The translations under genes were made by a program, and so were the position numbers. Under the pieces are notes generated by a model. It did no database searches. It saw only the letters and a program-made list of their open reading frames with translations, and was not told where the DNA came from. 64,000 nt of DNA from Dipteris shenzhenensis (Eukaryota; Polypodiophyta; Polypodiopsida; Gleicheniales), in assembly GCA_047967505.1 (NCBI GenBank), contig CM106540.1; one strand, given 5' to 3'. Below, piece after piece: positions 35,487 through 45,759 of the stretch. Positions within the stretch are counted from its first letter, which is position 1. Each line of letters starts with the position of its first letter.

Positions 35487-36000
35487 CTTGGTGCATGATA
35501 TCACCATCCCATCTGTCAGATCCCATACAAGGAGAGCAATGAGGTAGGACACCTGCAAGGAATGGCATGGATTGAGAGGCTGCCATGTGGGCGCAGGGTA
35601 CTGCTAACACATGAGCAGATCCAGGAGGAAAAATGCTTCTGTATGAGCTACTATGTGGACAGCACAATGGCTGGATTAGAGGTGATAATCCAGCAACATA
35701 TGAGGCAGGCACATGTGCAGTATATAGACTGCCAGGTCGGTAGGAAGGTCTGCATGGCAGGACTACAGCAGAAAGTGCTGTTGTATGGGAGGCATACACA
35801 GCCATGTGGGCTGTGGTCTGGGGGTTGAGTAGCCTATTTGAGGCTGCCCCATGGCTCATTGTAGATCATCAGCTCCTTCGGCCTTAGCAGCACTTGAAGG
35901 AGATCAGCAAGCAGCACCAAAGCAGCCAGTATGGAGTAGGAGAGGAGACACAGCCTACCTCTCTCCTCTCCATCCTGATAGAAGGCCTCGGCCTTCATCT
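35487..36000 (+). repeat. diverged LTR-B fragment
   Basis: TGATATCACCATCCCATCTG followed by GGAGAGCAATGAGG at about 35496 matches the LTR-B start with many changes, and the CATGTGGGC-type internal motifs follow. It lies just beyond the predicted last exon of the host gene. The 36001-36335 stretch to its right shows no recognisable feature except the repeat at 36308-36335. Confidence 0.5.
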
Positions 36001-36335
36001 GCAGTTGTAACTAGGTTAGACTTTTGATATTGCAATTAAATCTTTATGGTGCGTTGCCCTATCAGCTAGATGGTCTAGGCTTTTTTTTTTGCTTAGATGC
36101 TTGTTTGGGAGAGACTAAAATGAAATCGTATAGTCTTCACAAGCAGTTGTAGCTTGAATGAAGAGAATGTGGACTACTTTTATTAGGATTTTTGACGGCT
36201 GAGTCTGCCCTTCACCTCCGGAGTGCTGACAGAAACTCAGTTCAAAGACCTTTGTATAAATGGATGCTCAAGTATGTGTGAGATCATATGTAGTATAAAT
36301 ACCCACTGTTGGGTGCTGATGACGTCAGTGGGGAT

Positions 36336-36960
36336 TGTTAGAAATGGACCAACAGAGGGTACGCACAGCAGAAGACTGATAGAATAGCCTAGGAGCTCAC
36401 ACAGTGTGTCTAGGCAGTGGAATCACAAACTTCTTTACTAAATGTGCATCATATAGATGTGTAGACTCATCAATAGACAATGATCCAGCCAGATATAGAA
36501 GCTACGAAAGAATATATATTTCTGTCCAAAGCTATGGACACAATACAAAAGAGTGATAGATCTAAAGTCCCACCAGAGAGTGGTCTTACCACCACGTACT
36601 TCTACTATCTGCCGGATATCTCTAGACGTGAGCCTGCGTGCTCCACCTCGAGCATCAGACTCTCCGTCCAAATCCCTCTACCTTACTGCCTGTGTACAGC
36701 CTAGGTAGGCAGTCTTCCAAGCTAGGTCTGCAGCTTCAAGGTTCTCTCCTTCACCTTTAGTGATGAGGCCCAAGGAAGGTCTCTGTGGCTGCTCCAAACT
36801 GCTGGAGATGTGCTGCTGCAAGTGATAAATGAGTGAGGCCCAATGGCCTCTTTATATAGGCCCAAGGCCTGCTCCAAAAACCGGCCAGTCAGCATCATTC
36901 TGGCCGGCCAGTCTGCTGCAGGTCCAGCCCTTTAAGGGCTCTAAAAATGCGGCCTTAGGC
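36336..36960 (-). repeat. LTR-B copy, truncated at its 5' side
   Basis: In plus-strand order it begins TGTTAGAAATGGACCAAC, the reverse complement of the LTR-B end. On the minus strand a TATA box (CCTATATAAAGAGG) lies near 36850. It is cut at about 36960, where the LINE-A 3' end begins, so the LTR start is missing. Confidence 0.7.
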
Positions 36961-36964
36961 CCTC

Positions 36965-37962
36965 TTTTGTTTCGCAGAGAAAGGAACCTTCTATTAATGT
37001 TTGAAAGACTTCATACAAAACAGTAGCCCTGAAGGTGCTGAGTATGGAAAAAACGGGAAAAGGCTGAAAGAAAAGACCGGCCTGTTCCAGAGAAACCTAG
37101 CTCACTGCCTAGGGGATCTTTGGTACTGAGGCTAACAGCCAGGTAGGGGGACTATACAACTAGCGAATCCCTCGCGGAGTGAAGATGTAGAAAACTCCTG
37201 CAGGCCAAGCCTTGCAGAATCAAGCTCGCCTCTCGATAGTCGCCCTAGAGCCTGGAGTCCCACGCTCCCAGGTGGAGTGTAGTGTGTAGATGATATCCTG
37301 CCAGATGGCGACTAGGGTAGCTGAGGGTGGAACTGGGTGCTCACCCATCACGAGACTGCAATGAGCCACCCAAATGTTCCACGCAGTGATACTGGCTACC
37401 GCCTCCCAAACGCTGTCCTCCGGAGGAGGGGGAGCTAGGCTGTTAGGAGAGATTGCCTCATGGAGCGCTATCCTTTGAATGCTCTGACCCTGTATCCGGT
37501 AGGCTGGGGATATCTCATCAATCTGGAACACATGTCCTCCCTCCGTCAACCAAGCCACCATCCCCCAGGTGCAGTCCCTCTGAAGACTCTGCATACGGGT
37601 CACGATCCTAAGGGCTCCCATTCATATCCTCGCTGCGCTACGACAACTCCAAAGGCAGTGCGGGATAGTCTCCAGGAGACCAGATGAGCAAGAATGGCAC
37701 TGCCCCTCCACTCGCATCTGCTCCAACCACGGTCCGATGGGCAAGCCTCCGTGGGCGGCCAGCCAAAAGAAGTAGGATATCTTCCTTGGCTGCAAATTGG
37801 ACCATAACCGCGTCCAAAACCTGGAACGGACATCCCGAGGCACTCTTTGGGTCACCCAATTCTTCTCCTTCGATGGGGTCCACCTCGAAGAGTCCATTTG
37901 AAGCCTCCTTCCAATCCGCGTGGTGTAGAAAAGAAGGGCACCTCATCCACCTGCTCGGCTAG
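36965..37962 (-). pseudogene. LINE-A 3' half (zf-RVT and C-terminus)
   Basis: The minus strand reads the zf-RVT domain: RFWTRLWSNLQPRKISYFFW, then CHSCSSGLLETIPHCLWSC (37897-37622). After a break comes the C-terminal segment WEAVASITAWNIWVAHCSLV (37621-37220). The 3' untranslated part runs to about 36965, with no clean poly-A. The matching sequence in the fuller LINE-A is 61000-60054. It lies head-to-head with the plus-strand LINE-A half starting near 37990. Confidence 0.85.
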
Positions 37963-37989
37963 GCCGCCCCTGGAAGGCCAGAACCATTC

Positions 37990-38142
37990 TCCTCAGCAGG
38001 CCAGAGACCAGCACCCCCTCAGACAGGAGCAGCAGGAGTCTCAGACCCCTGGGTGACCCCTAAGAAGGGGACTGGACCCAGGTTAAAAAGAAAAAGAAAC
38101 CAAGCAAACAGGATCGTAAGCGCCGCAGGTAGAGGGCCAGAG

Positions 38143-38185
<43 letters not shown>

Positions 38186-39354
38186 ACGTGGAGATGCATC
38201 TCCCCTGGCGGAAGGGGCCACTGCCCAGCCAGATGATCCTCCCATGTTGGAGGTTCAGCGTCCGCATTCACCCTTGCATCAGCAGCGACCCCCAGGAGCT
38301 CCTGATACGGCAATGGCGGATGTTAGCCAGGCAGCGGCTGAGGAGGAGCGGATTTCAGAGCCTCGACAACAGGAGGGGCTTGTGGTCGCCCTAATTCCCC
38401 TCCCTCCCCCTCCCCCTCTAGATCCCTCCTCCTCTTTCTCTCTACTCCCCCCCCCTCCTAGGTTCCCCCGCCCCCTCCCTCTTCCCCCCCCTCGTCGCTC
38501 TTGCTATGGTCACTCTCACCACCCTCCCCTCCGCCTCCCTCCCTCCTCTCTTCCCCGCCGCCCCCCTCTCCACCTCCGTAGCAGGTTCCTCAGTCACCCT
38601 CACCTCCCCCGCTTCGACACCCCTGCTAGCAGGCAAGGGTAAGACGACGTCCCCTTCTGCTTCCTCATCGTAGCATCAGGTCCATTCGGGGAGGGAGCCA
38701 GAGGGACGGGGTTCGTCCTCTCGATCAGCAGCTCCCAACCTCCAGCCTGGGCGTCCCTTACCGCAGGACTTCTAGAGGTTGGGACCCTGGAATTATCTGG
38801 AGAGTTCGGACTCTTATCCTTTACTGCTGGAGGTAACGCTTATGGTCCTACAACCCCGGAAGGGGGATTTGATCAGCGCAGTGGGTTCTCAGATACACCC
38901 TGTTTGGACAGGGTTGGAGAAGTGGTCCCCAGAGGTGTTTGATGCTATTATGGGAGATCAAATTTCACGCATGATGGACAAGTGGATGGGGCCAGAGGGA
39001 CTGGACCTTTGGCACGCCTGAGGTGCGGAGGTGAATTTTCAGCTGAGCTTCACGCGAGAGGAGCCGATGTGTGGTTTGGCGGTAGGAGTTATCAGATTGT
39101 CGCTGGAGGCAAAGGTGGATCAGGCATACTACTAGCCCCTCCAGAAGTGTGCGGAGCTGTTTGGGGTGGAAGTCTCCTTCATGATGAAGTGGGCACGGAA
39201 GATCGGCATTGAGCCGGTATCCACCCTAGTACATCGTTGTACAGACACGGACTATTCGCCCTCCAAACCCCCGGCAAAGTCACATAAGGTAGTCTTTTTG
39301 GAACAGGTACCCACCCACAGGAGAGCCTTGTTTTGTGCACCCCCGTCCTCATGA
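37990..39354 (+). pseudogene. LINE-A ORF1 region
   Basis: Broken plus-strand frames, interrupted by a (GA)n run (38145-38183) and a C-rich tract (38397-38590), lead up to ORF2. The last block reads WARKIGIEPVSTLVHRC ... FLEQVPTHRRALFCAPPSS and stops in a TGA at 39352-39354 that overlaps the ORF2 ATG. Upstream blocks (LDLWHA, LSFTREEP) suit a plant LINE ORF1 but have no readable CCHC knuckle. A basic KRKRNQANR lies near 38090. Confidence 0.5.
38145..38183. repeat. (GA)n microsatellite
   Basis: A pure AG dinucleotide run inside the LINE-A 5' region. Arg-Glu frames across it are artefacts. Confidence 0.95.
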
Positions 39355-41166
39355 GTTGGACCATAGTGAGTTGGAATGTGCACGGGCTCCACGACCGTGC
39401 TCGTAGCCAACCGTAGTACCTGATACTCCGGTAGGAGTTGCAGAGGGTAGTGGTAGGGCGGACAGTGGACATTCTTTTGATTCTAGACGGCGACACCACC
39501 TTCTCCCAGGGAGAGGTCCGGAGGAGTGGTCCCCCACAGTAGGATGGAGCGGAGGAGTCTGCATCTCAATCTCATAGAGTTTGGCTCCAGAGGTCTACGA
39601 TCAGGGCGAGCTTATTCTAGGACGGGATGTTTGGATGGGAGATAGGACGGGAGAGTCCAGGATTGGGATCCTGAACGTGTGTGCCCCAGTGTGCAGACAA
39701 CACCGCCCGGCCTTTTGGAGGCAGCTGTCAGAGTGTCTTCTGGATGTAAACTCTTGGATTGTTGGAGGGGACTTCAACAATCTGGAGTTTGGGGAAGACA
39801 AGCAAGGCGGCGCCTCCTTCTTTGAGATGCCAGCAACAGAGCGTAGCACCTGGGAGGAGTTCATTTTCATGATCAGTGGCAGAGATCCGTGGCGAGAGCC
39901 AGATTTCAGCAGGATACTTGGCAGCCTCCTCTTCTCCTTCGGATAGAGGAGACATGATGGACTGCTTGAGAGACTAGATCGTTTTTATGTTGGGGATTGG
40001 GCATTGCATAGAGGCGGCTCTACCGGGATTTTGGCAGGCACCACGATGTCAGACCACTCTCCAATAGTACTTCACTTAGATCAGCCCCGTCGAGGTCTCC
40101 TCCAGAAGGGGGTCTGCATTCCAGAGGACCTCTGCAGGACGAGGAGATCCAACAGACGACACTGCACGAGGGCAGGGCTGCAGGGGTGGCTGATGCGATC
40201 CAGAAGAGCAGTGAGGAGTTGTAGGCTCACACCCTTAGGCGGAGGAGGACTCTTCAAGAGCGTGAGTAGGCTTTGACGAGAGACCTAGCCTCCATAGAGC
40301 GGCTCAGGGAGCAGGACCCAAGTTCTCAATGGCTTAGCGACAAGTTCGAGAGTGCTCGCCTTGAGCTTCAAGACACGGAGATTCGGCGGGCTGAGTTCTC
40401 CTATCACGCTTTCGGGGCCCGGTGGTTACAGCAGGGGGACAGGATGACGAAGTAAAATTTTCATACCATTGGGCCCCGATCGGCACGCACACAGTTGCAG
40501 CGTCTCCAAGATCCGCAGGGCATCATGCACATTGACCCGTAGGATATTTTAGACCTGACCACAGGTTTTTACAGCCAGCTCTTTTAGACGGAGAGGATGA
40601 CTCCAGCTGGTCTTGTGGCCCGAGAGGTAGTTTGGGACAGTAGTCTCGTTGGATTTATGTAGCAGACTGTGAGGAGCCTTTCACAGATGAGGAGCTCTGG
40701 GAAGCCCTCAAGGCTCTCTCGACCCAGAAGTGTCCTGGCGAGGATGGCTTGACTCCGGCCTTCTTCCGGAACTTCTGGGAGATTATCTCCACCCCTTTCC
40801 GTTTAGCTTGCCAGGAGATATTTGACACACGCTCCCTCCCTCAATCCTTGAGCAGGGGGTGGATTTGTTTGATCCCGAAAGGGGGAGATAAGTTACACAT
40901 CCGCCGGCAGTGGTGACCGATCACTCTGCTTGATATTGCAAACAAGATCTGCACCAAGGTCTTGAGCTTGCGGTTACGGCCCCATCTTACTGACATCATC
41001 CACGACACGCAGACCGGGTTTGTTGTCTAGGAGTGCAGCATCCTGGACAACATCTTCACGTTCTGGGAGGCAGTGGATTAGTCCAGGGAGGAGCCATAGC
41101 CGTTGGCCGTCCTTCTCTTGGATTTTGAGAAGGCCTACGACAGGGTGGAGTGGTCCTTCCTGGAGT
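39351..41166 (+). pseudogene. LINE-A ORF2, endonuclease and start of reverse transcriptase
   Basis: ORF2 starts at ATG 39351 (MSWTIVSWNVHGLHDRA), the classic N-terminus of the AP-type endonuclease. It continues in pieces with RIGILNVCAPV, VGGDFNNLE near 39760-39786, RLDRFYVGDW and MSDHSPIVLHLDQ near 40050. RT begins with QKCPGEDGLTPAFFRNFWE and CLIPKGGDK and reaches DFEKAYDRVEWSFLE, where it ends at 41166. Several stops and shifts disable it. The YADD part and all later domains are missing. Confidence 0.85.
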
Positions 41167-42539
41167 AATTAATCCCTAGGCCCAAAGGCATTCCAAGAAA
41201 TTAAAAGAGTGGTTGTTGAAAAATGATGATGTGGCATTTTTAATGGGCCCTCTAGAGGGCCATGTACCTTCAGTGGCCCCCCTAGAGTTCCAGGTGGCTC
41301 TAGTGCCTTCTACATGCTCCTTTGCCATTCTTGGTCCTTCCTGGGCCTTCTAAACTTCACATGTGTGGTTTTCTCTCTCATCTTTTCCCTTTGTTGAGAT
41401 TTTGGACTGGTTTTTCAGCCTCCTTCAGCTGAATTCCGTTTTCTTCATAACTCCTCACCTGTTTGGATTCCTCGACTTCCGTTTGGCCCAATGGCTTCCC
41501 CTCTGCCTCCCCTTCGCAGTGATATGCTTTTCCCTCCGTGCGTTTGATAGAACGGGCAGAGTTGAGCACTTCTTTTGCTGGTCGAATTTGCAAAAGTGGC
41601 TTTTTCTGGACCTTTTTGCTTCTATAGCCTCCTGGGCCTCTTCTCTTGCATAGCTATAGCTTTCTGTTGAATTTCGAGTGGTCCCACGCACTGGTTGACT
41701 GGTTTTTCTCAGTTTTGGAGGACTTTCCGGCAACGAAACTTCTCCAAAACCTTCTCAATGCATTCCTCTCTGAAGCACGCTTCTTTTGAGCCTAAGAACT
41801 CCCACTTCTTTGCGACAGATTTGCTTCTTTTCGCATTTTTCAGTGGAATTCTTGCTGGTCGGCTCTTGTAAATGCTCTTTCTTCATGCCTTTGCACTCCT
41901 CTTTGGCTGAGAATGCAATTGGGCATTGGCTACTATGTCCTCTTGGCGATTGAGGACTTGGTTCGAGTTTTCAGGGCTTGGTGAGTTGTGATTTTGCTGC
42001 TGCAATTTCTTTTTGCCATAAGCTATTGGTTGGCCTTGTGTGCCGCCTTTTTCTTGGTTCACAGGTGCCCAGGCAGTGCTACAAAGGTCATTCTTTGGTT
42101 GGGTACTTTGCTGATTTTATTTTGGAGCTTTGAAAAGATTTGTGAATGCCATCTGGAAACCACTCAAAGAGAGTGTAGCTGGGTTGCAGTGTGATTGCAT
42201 CTGGACAGCCAATGGAATTGCACTTGAAAAAGAGAATGCCTTTGGATTGAGCCTATGGGTTAAGTGCACTTATGTGATGGTGTTCTATGCTTGAAAGCCT
42301 TGCGAAGGCTCAGTGAATTGGGGCTGCGTGCTCAGTTGCAAGGAAGGTCTCCCAGATGTAACTTGTAATCATTTCACTGTGAAATATAAAGAAATACTGA
42401 AAGGAGCGCCACGGTGTTTGGGGCCAATCGGGTGCACCTGTCTATGTTTGTTGAGCAGGGGCATTCTAGCCTCCATCCCTTTTTCAGTGGTTTTGTTTGT
42501 GAACAAATGGGTAAATGCCAAATGGTGATCATGCAATGG
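41167..42539. other. no gene recognised
   Basis: GT-rich on the plus strand. The frame at 41363-41653 and others have no recognisable domain. It lies between the broken end of LINE-A and the 3' end of LINE-C copy 1 and could be an untranslated part of either or older sequence. Confidence 0.4.
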
Positions 42540-42644
42540 TTAATGGTTGTGATATATGCTTTGTGAGCTGTAAATAAGTGCTGAAGTGATTAAAGGTTTA
42601 GTTCCACTTCCCTCTGAGTGATTAGAGACCAGTTTCGCCGGGCC

Positions 42645-42716
42645 TCTGCCCTGGGATGAAGCATCAGCCTGAGGAGAGGGTCTGCCCTGGGATGAAGCAT
42701 CAGCCTGAGGAGAGGA
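42645..42716 (-). repeat. 36-bp tandem duplication in ORF1 tail
   Basis: Two units starting TCTGCCCTGGGATGAAGC at 42645 and 42681 encode the dodecamer SPQADASSQGR(P/G) twice on the minus strand. Confidence 0.9.
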
Positions 42717-43313
42717 TAAAAGTGCAGCAACTTCTTCTTCAGGAAACAAGGTCCGATTTGGAGTCACAGCAGCCTAGGTCAAGCCAACACCAGAGTTCTC
42801 AGCAGGTGTTTTCCCATGAGAGGATGCACCACTCCAAGTCCGAGTCAAAAAAAATTTCCCTTACAAAGGCACATGAAAAGAAGCATTACCATTTGAGACA
42901 GTCGGGGCTTTGCTTTGTCTTGAACATAGAAAAACTGTTTGACCCCTTTGTTTTTGACCACAGAAGAGGCATTTGCATTCTTATTCAAAGGCTGAACCAT
43001 TTTAGCTTGCACTGGCATCCGCGGCGCTCGGGAAGGGCATTGTGAAGCCATGTGCCCAAATTGCTTGCATTCAAAGAAAGCACCTACAAACAGCCCCCAC
43101 TTGAGCTTGTAAAAGGCACTCCCCATGGAAACATTATTCACAGTAACCGAATATGAAGCTGGAGTGGGATGATCCGTATCCCACAAAATGCAGAAGCGAT
43201 TTGAATTTCCATTGGGTCGCGGTGGACATACCACCTTACCGAGGGAAACTGTAATTTTAGGTAGAAGAGAAGACAAGCATTGATGAAAATCCAGTTCTTC
43301 TACCCAAACAGGG

Positions 43314-43721
43314 CAACGATGCCGAATCAATGCCTGATACTCCCGGGTGGGAGACCAAGGCAGGACATGGACCATCTGCGTATTCCATGAAATGCAGAAG
43401 CGATTCGAATTTCCATTGGGTCGCGGTGGACATGCCACCTTACCGAGGGAAGCTGCAATTTTAGGTAGAAGAGAAGACAAGCATTGAGGAAAATCCACAA
43501 CTTCTACCCAAACAGGGCAACGATGCCGAATCAATGTCTGATAATCTCGAGTGGGAGACCAGGGCAGGACATGGACCATCTGTTGGCCATAGAAGAGAGG
43601 AGAGTGCTCCAGCAAAACCTGACGGTGCTCCTCATCAGCCATGATGATCTCAAAAAAGCCCCTCGTTGCATAATCAACTTTTTTGACATAAGAACCACCG
43701 ATGGTTCGAGTCAACCAATTC
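43314..43721 (-). repeat. 204-bp in-frame tandem duplication in ORF1
   Basis: Matching blocks (for example CAACGATGCCGAATCAATG) occur at 43314 and 43518, exactly 204 bases or 68 codons apart. The sister copy at 45844-46863 has only one block. Confidence 0.9.
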
Positions 43722-44014
43722 CCAACATTTGCTACAGCAGGTTTCCGTCCTGGGAAGAAAATTATAATGGCATGCTTTGCATACTCCTTAACTGGATCAA
43801 ATATATCATCCACTTCCACCATAATGCCAGTGGTGGGAAGTGGATCTTTCCAACCTTTACGGGTGTCTTCAAACCCTTCATGCATAGCCTCATAAACAAC
43901 CTGAGCCTCAGCAGAGTCATGAAGGGAATCATCTGAATCCATCACCTGTTTTTGTTTCTTGTTGGAAACCGACTTGTCTTTGTGAAAGGTTTTCTCATAG
44001 GAATTATCCGCCAT

Positions 44015-44465
44015 TCGAGTTAAGGATAAGGCTTGGAAGCAGCAACGCTTTACAAGGAGGAAAGCACAACAGGTACAAAACTGTACGGATTTTTCTTGGC
44101 TGTACGGACAATATCATAGGGATTTTTTACAGAACGATTTTTTTTTTCCTTGACCTCAAAATTGTATGGATTTCCTTGACTGTACGGACAAAACTGTATG
44201 GAATGTACGGACAAAACTGTACGGACAAAATCGTACGGATTTTTGACAGTACGAAATTTTTTTTTTCCCCTTGAATTTTCAGACTGAGCATACGGACACA
44301 AAACGGGCGTCAAACGGAACCTCGAGGGCGTCAAACTGAGGGAGAAACAAGTAGCTGCAGTGTGGGAGCACGAGGGCTAGCACGGGATCTCTCTCTCTCT
44401 CACACACACACCATCACACTCTCGTCACAACCTCACTACACACAAAAACACACACACACACACAC
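44015..44465 (-). promoter_or_regulatory. LINE-C copy 1 5' leader, GTAC-motif cluster and GT/GA terminus
   Basis: The stretch between the ORF1 ATG and the 3' end of copy 2. It begins (element sense) with (GT)n and (GA)n runs at 44465-44391. At 44072-44255 there are eight GTAC cores, mostly as GTACGG/CCGTAC. SBP/SPL plant transcription factors recognise TNCGTACAA-type sites with a GTAC core, so this may be an internal promoter. That function is inference. Confidence 0.5.
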
Positions 44466-44474
44466 TTTTTTTTT
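44466..44474 (-). other. poly-A tail of LINE-C copy 2
   Basis: A plus-strand T run, equal to a short A run on the element's strand, directly follows the LINE-C 3' untranslated region and directly precedes the GT-rich 5' end of copy 1. Confidence 0.6.
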
Positions 44475-45740
44475 AAAAAATTTGTGAGAAGAAATATTTT
44501 ATTGCTGTAAAATAATTACATTTATAGTTACTTCAAAAGTGGAGTAACTACTACTCAAGTGGAAATCTCAATATAAGCTGTATATACATCATGATCAATC
44601 AAATGAGTCTGAAAGCAATCATAGAACGATTGCTGCAGAGATCGTTTCTAAAAAAGAAAAGATGGAAAAGTAGGATCACCAAAAACTCTATGATTTCTGT
44701 CCATCCATAGAGTCCACAGTGCCCAGTAGCGCACCTAAACAAAAAACAAATCAAAACCCTATCTAGCTGGATGAAAACCAAACAACCAGAAGAACCTGCC
44801 AAAAGTAGCAGTAGGAAATCTCGCTTGGAGCTCCTGTCAGATGAGAGCGAGCAAATCACAAGTGTGTGGACAGTGCCAAAAGATGTGAAGCACAGATTCA
44901 GCAGAATGTAGACATCTGTGGCAAGCTGCCGGAGCAATATGTCTATGCGCGAGTAACTGCCCAGATGGAAAAATGCCAAGTAGGACTTACCAAAGGAAAA
45001 GCTGTTGTTGAAGAGGGACTTTATAATGCCAAAGGAGACGCAGCCTCTTTCTTCACCACTTTCGTGGGCGATACATATGCCAAACAGAATTTGCTTTGTC
45101 AGAAATCCAAGGCGGAAGTAATAACACTTTATACAGAGAAGACACTGTGATATGTGAGAGCTTCAAAGGACGGGTTGAAGAGGAAGAAGAATGTAGAGTC
45201 CAATCCTCAAGCCTATTCTGAAGTTCCAAACGAGGTACCGGCAAGAACGGTCGAAGCATTTCTGAAATTTGATGCCATAAAGGATGGTAATGAGCTCCCA
45301 AACCATATTTGCTAGCAGCCATAGAAAAAGATAAAAGAGTGTCATCATTTTGAAGTACATCCGCCACAGAAGAAATGCCTTTGAAAGATAGAAAATAAGA
45401 ACGCCTGGGTTCTTGTATAGCCAAAGGAGGGTGGAATACTTTGGACCAATAAATATTCTCAGCCCTCAAGGAATTTCCCGACAAAGAATCTCTACCATTC
45501 CATTCCAAGTGGGATAAAATATGTTTCCAATCAAGAAGCAAACGAGAGACAAAAGGGCAGCCTCTGATCTTGCCTTGAATAGAGCCAAATAGGAAATCCC
45601 ACTGTGTAGGCTGCCAATGCCTAAAAGCAAAAGTATCAATATGCAACAAAAGAGAGCGGATCATGAAAGCCCAAGGCTGATCCCCTTGCATAAACTGCAA
45701 CATCATTTTCCCCCTGTGAGCAAGTATATGCATTTGAATA
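44475..45740 (-). pseudogene. LINE-C ORF2 C-terminus (zf-RVT), copy 2
   Basis: The minus-strand frame 45733-45053 begins in the post-RT region (FMQGDQPWAFMIRSLLLHID ... SLYKVLLLPPWISDKANSVW). In shifted frames it continues into zf-RVT: PSGQLLAHRHIA, then CHRCLHSAESVLHIFWHC and WTLWMDRNHRVFGD. Endonuclease and RT are absent: ORF1 of the same copy joins this segment directly near 45740. Stops and shifts are present as well. Confidence 0.8.
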
Positions 45741-45759
45741 TTGAGCTAGTTGTCACTGC

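Larger units (their letters stand above)
42560..44014 (-). pseudogene. LINE-C ORF1, copy 1
   Basis: The ATG is at 44014 on the minus strand (MADNSYEKTFHKDKSVSNKK). It has a DUF4283-type core (FDPVKEYAKHAIIIFFPGRK, GNWLTRTIGGSYVKKVDYAT) and a knuckle whose first cysteine is lost (FFECKQFGHMASQC). The frame is long (389 residues), but the 68-residue block starting QMVHVLPWSPTR is present twice in tandem, and the last ~70 codons are shifted. The shifted tail continues as RTWSGASSHGKTPAENSG to about 42560, with a 12-residue repeat. ORF1 proteins bind element RNA. No ORF2 follows on this copy. Confidence 0.8.

Noticed and set aside
38397-38642. Pro-rich plus-strand and Arg/Gly-rich minus-strand frames
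   Set aside because: They come from a C-rich low-complexity tract in the LINE-A ORF1 region.
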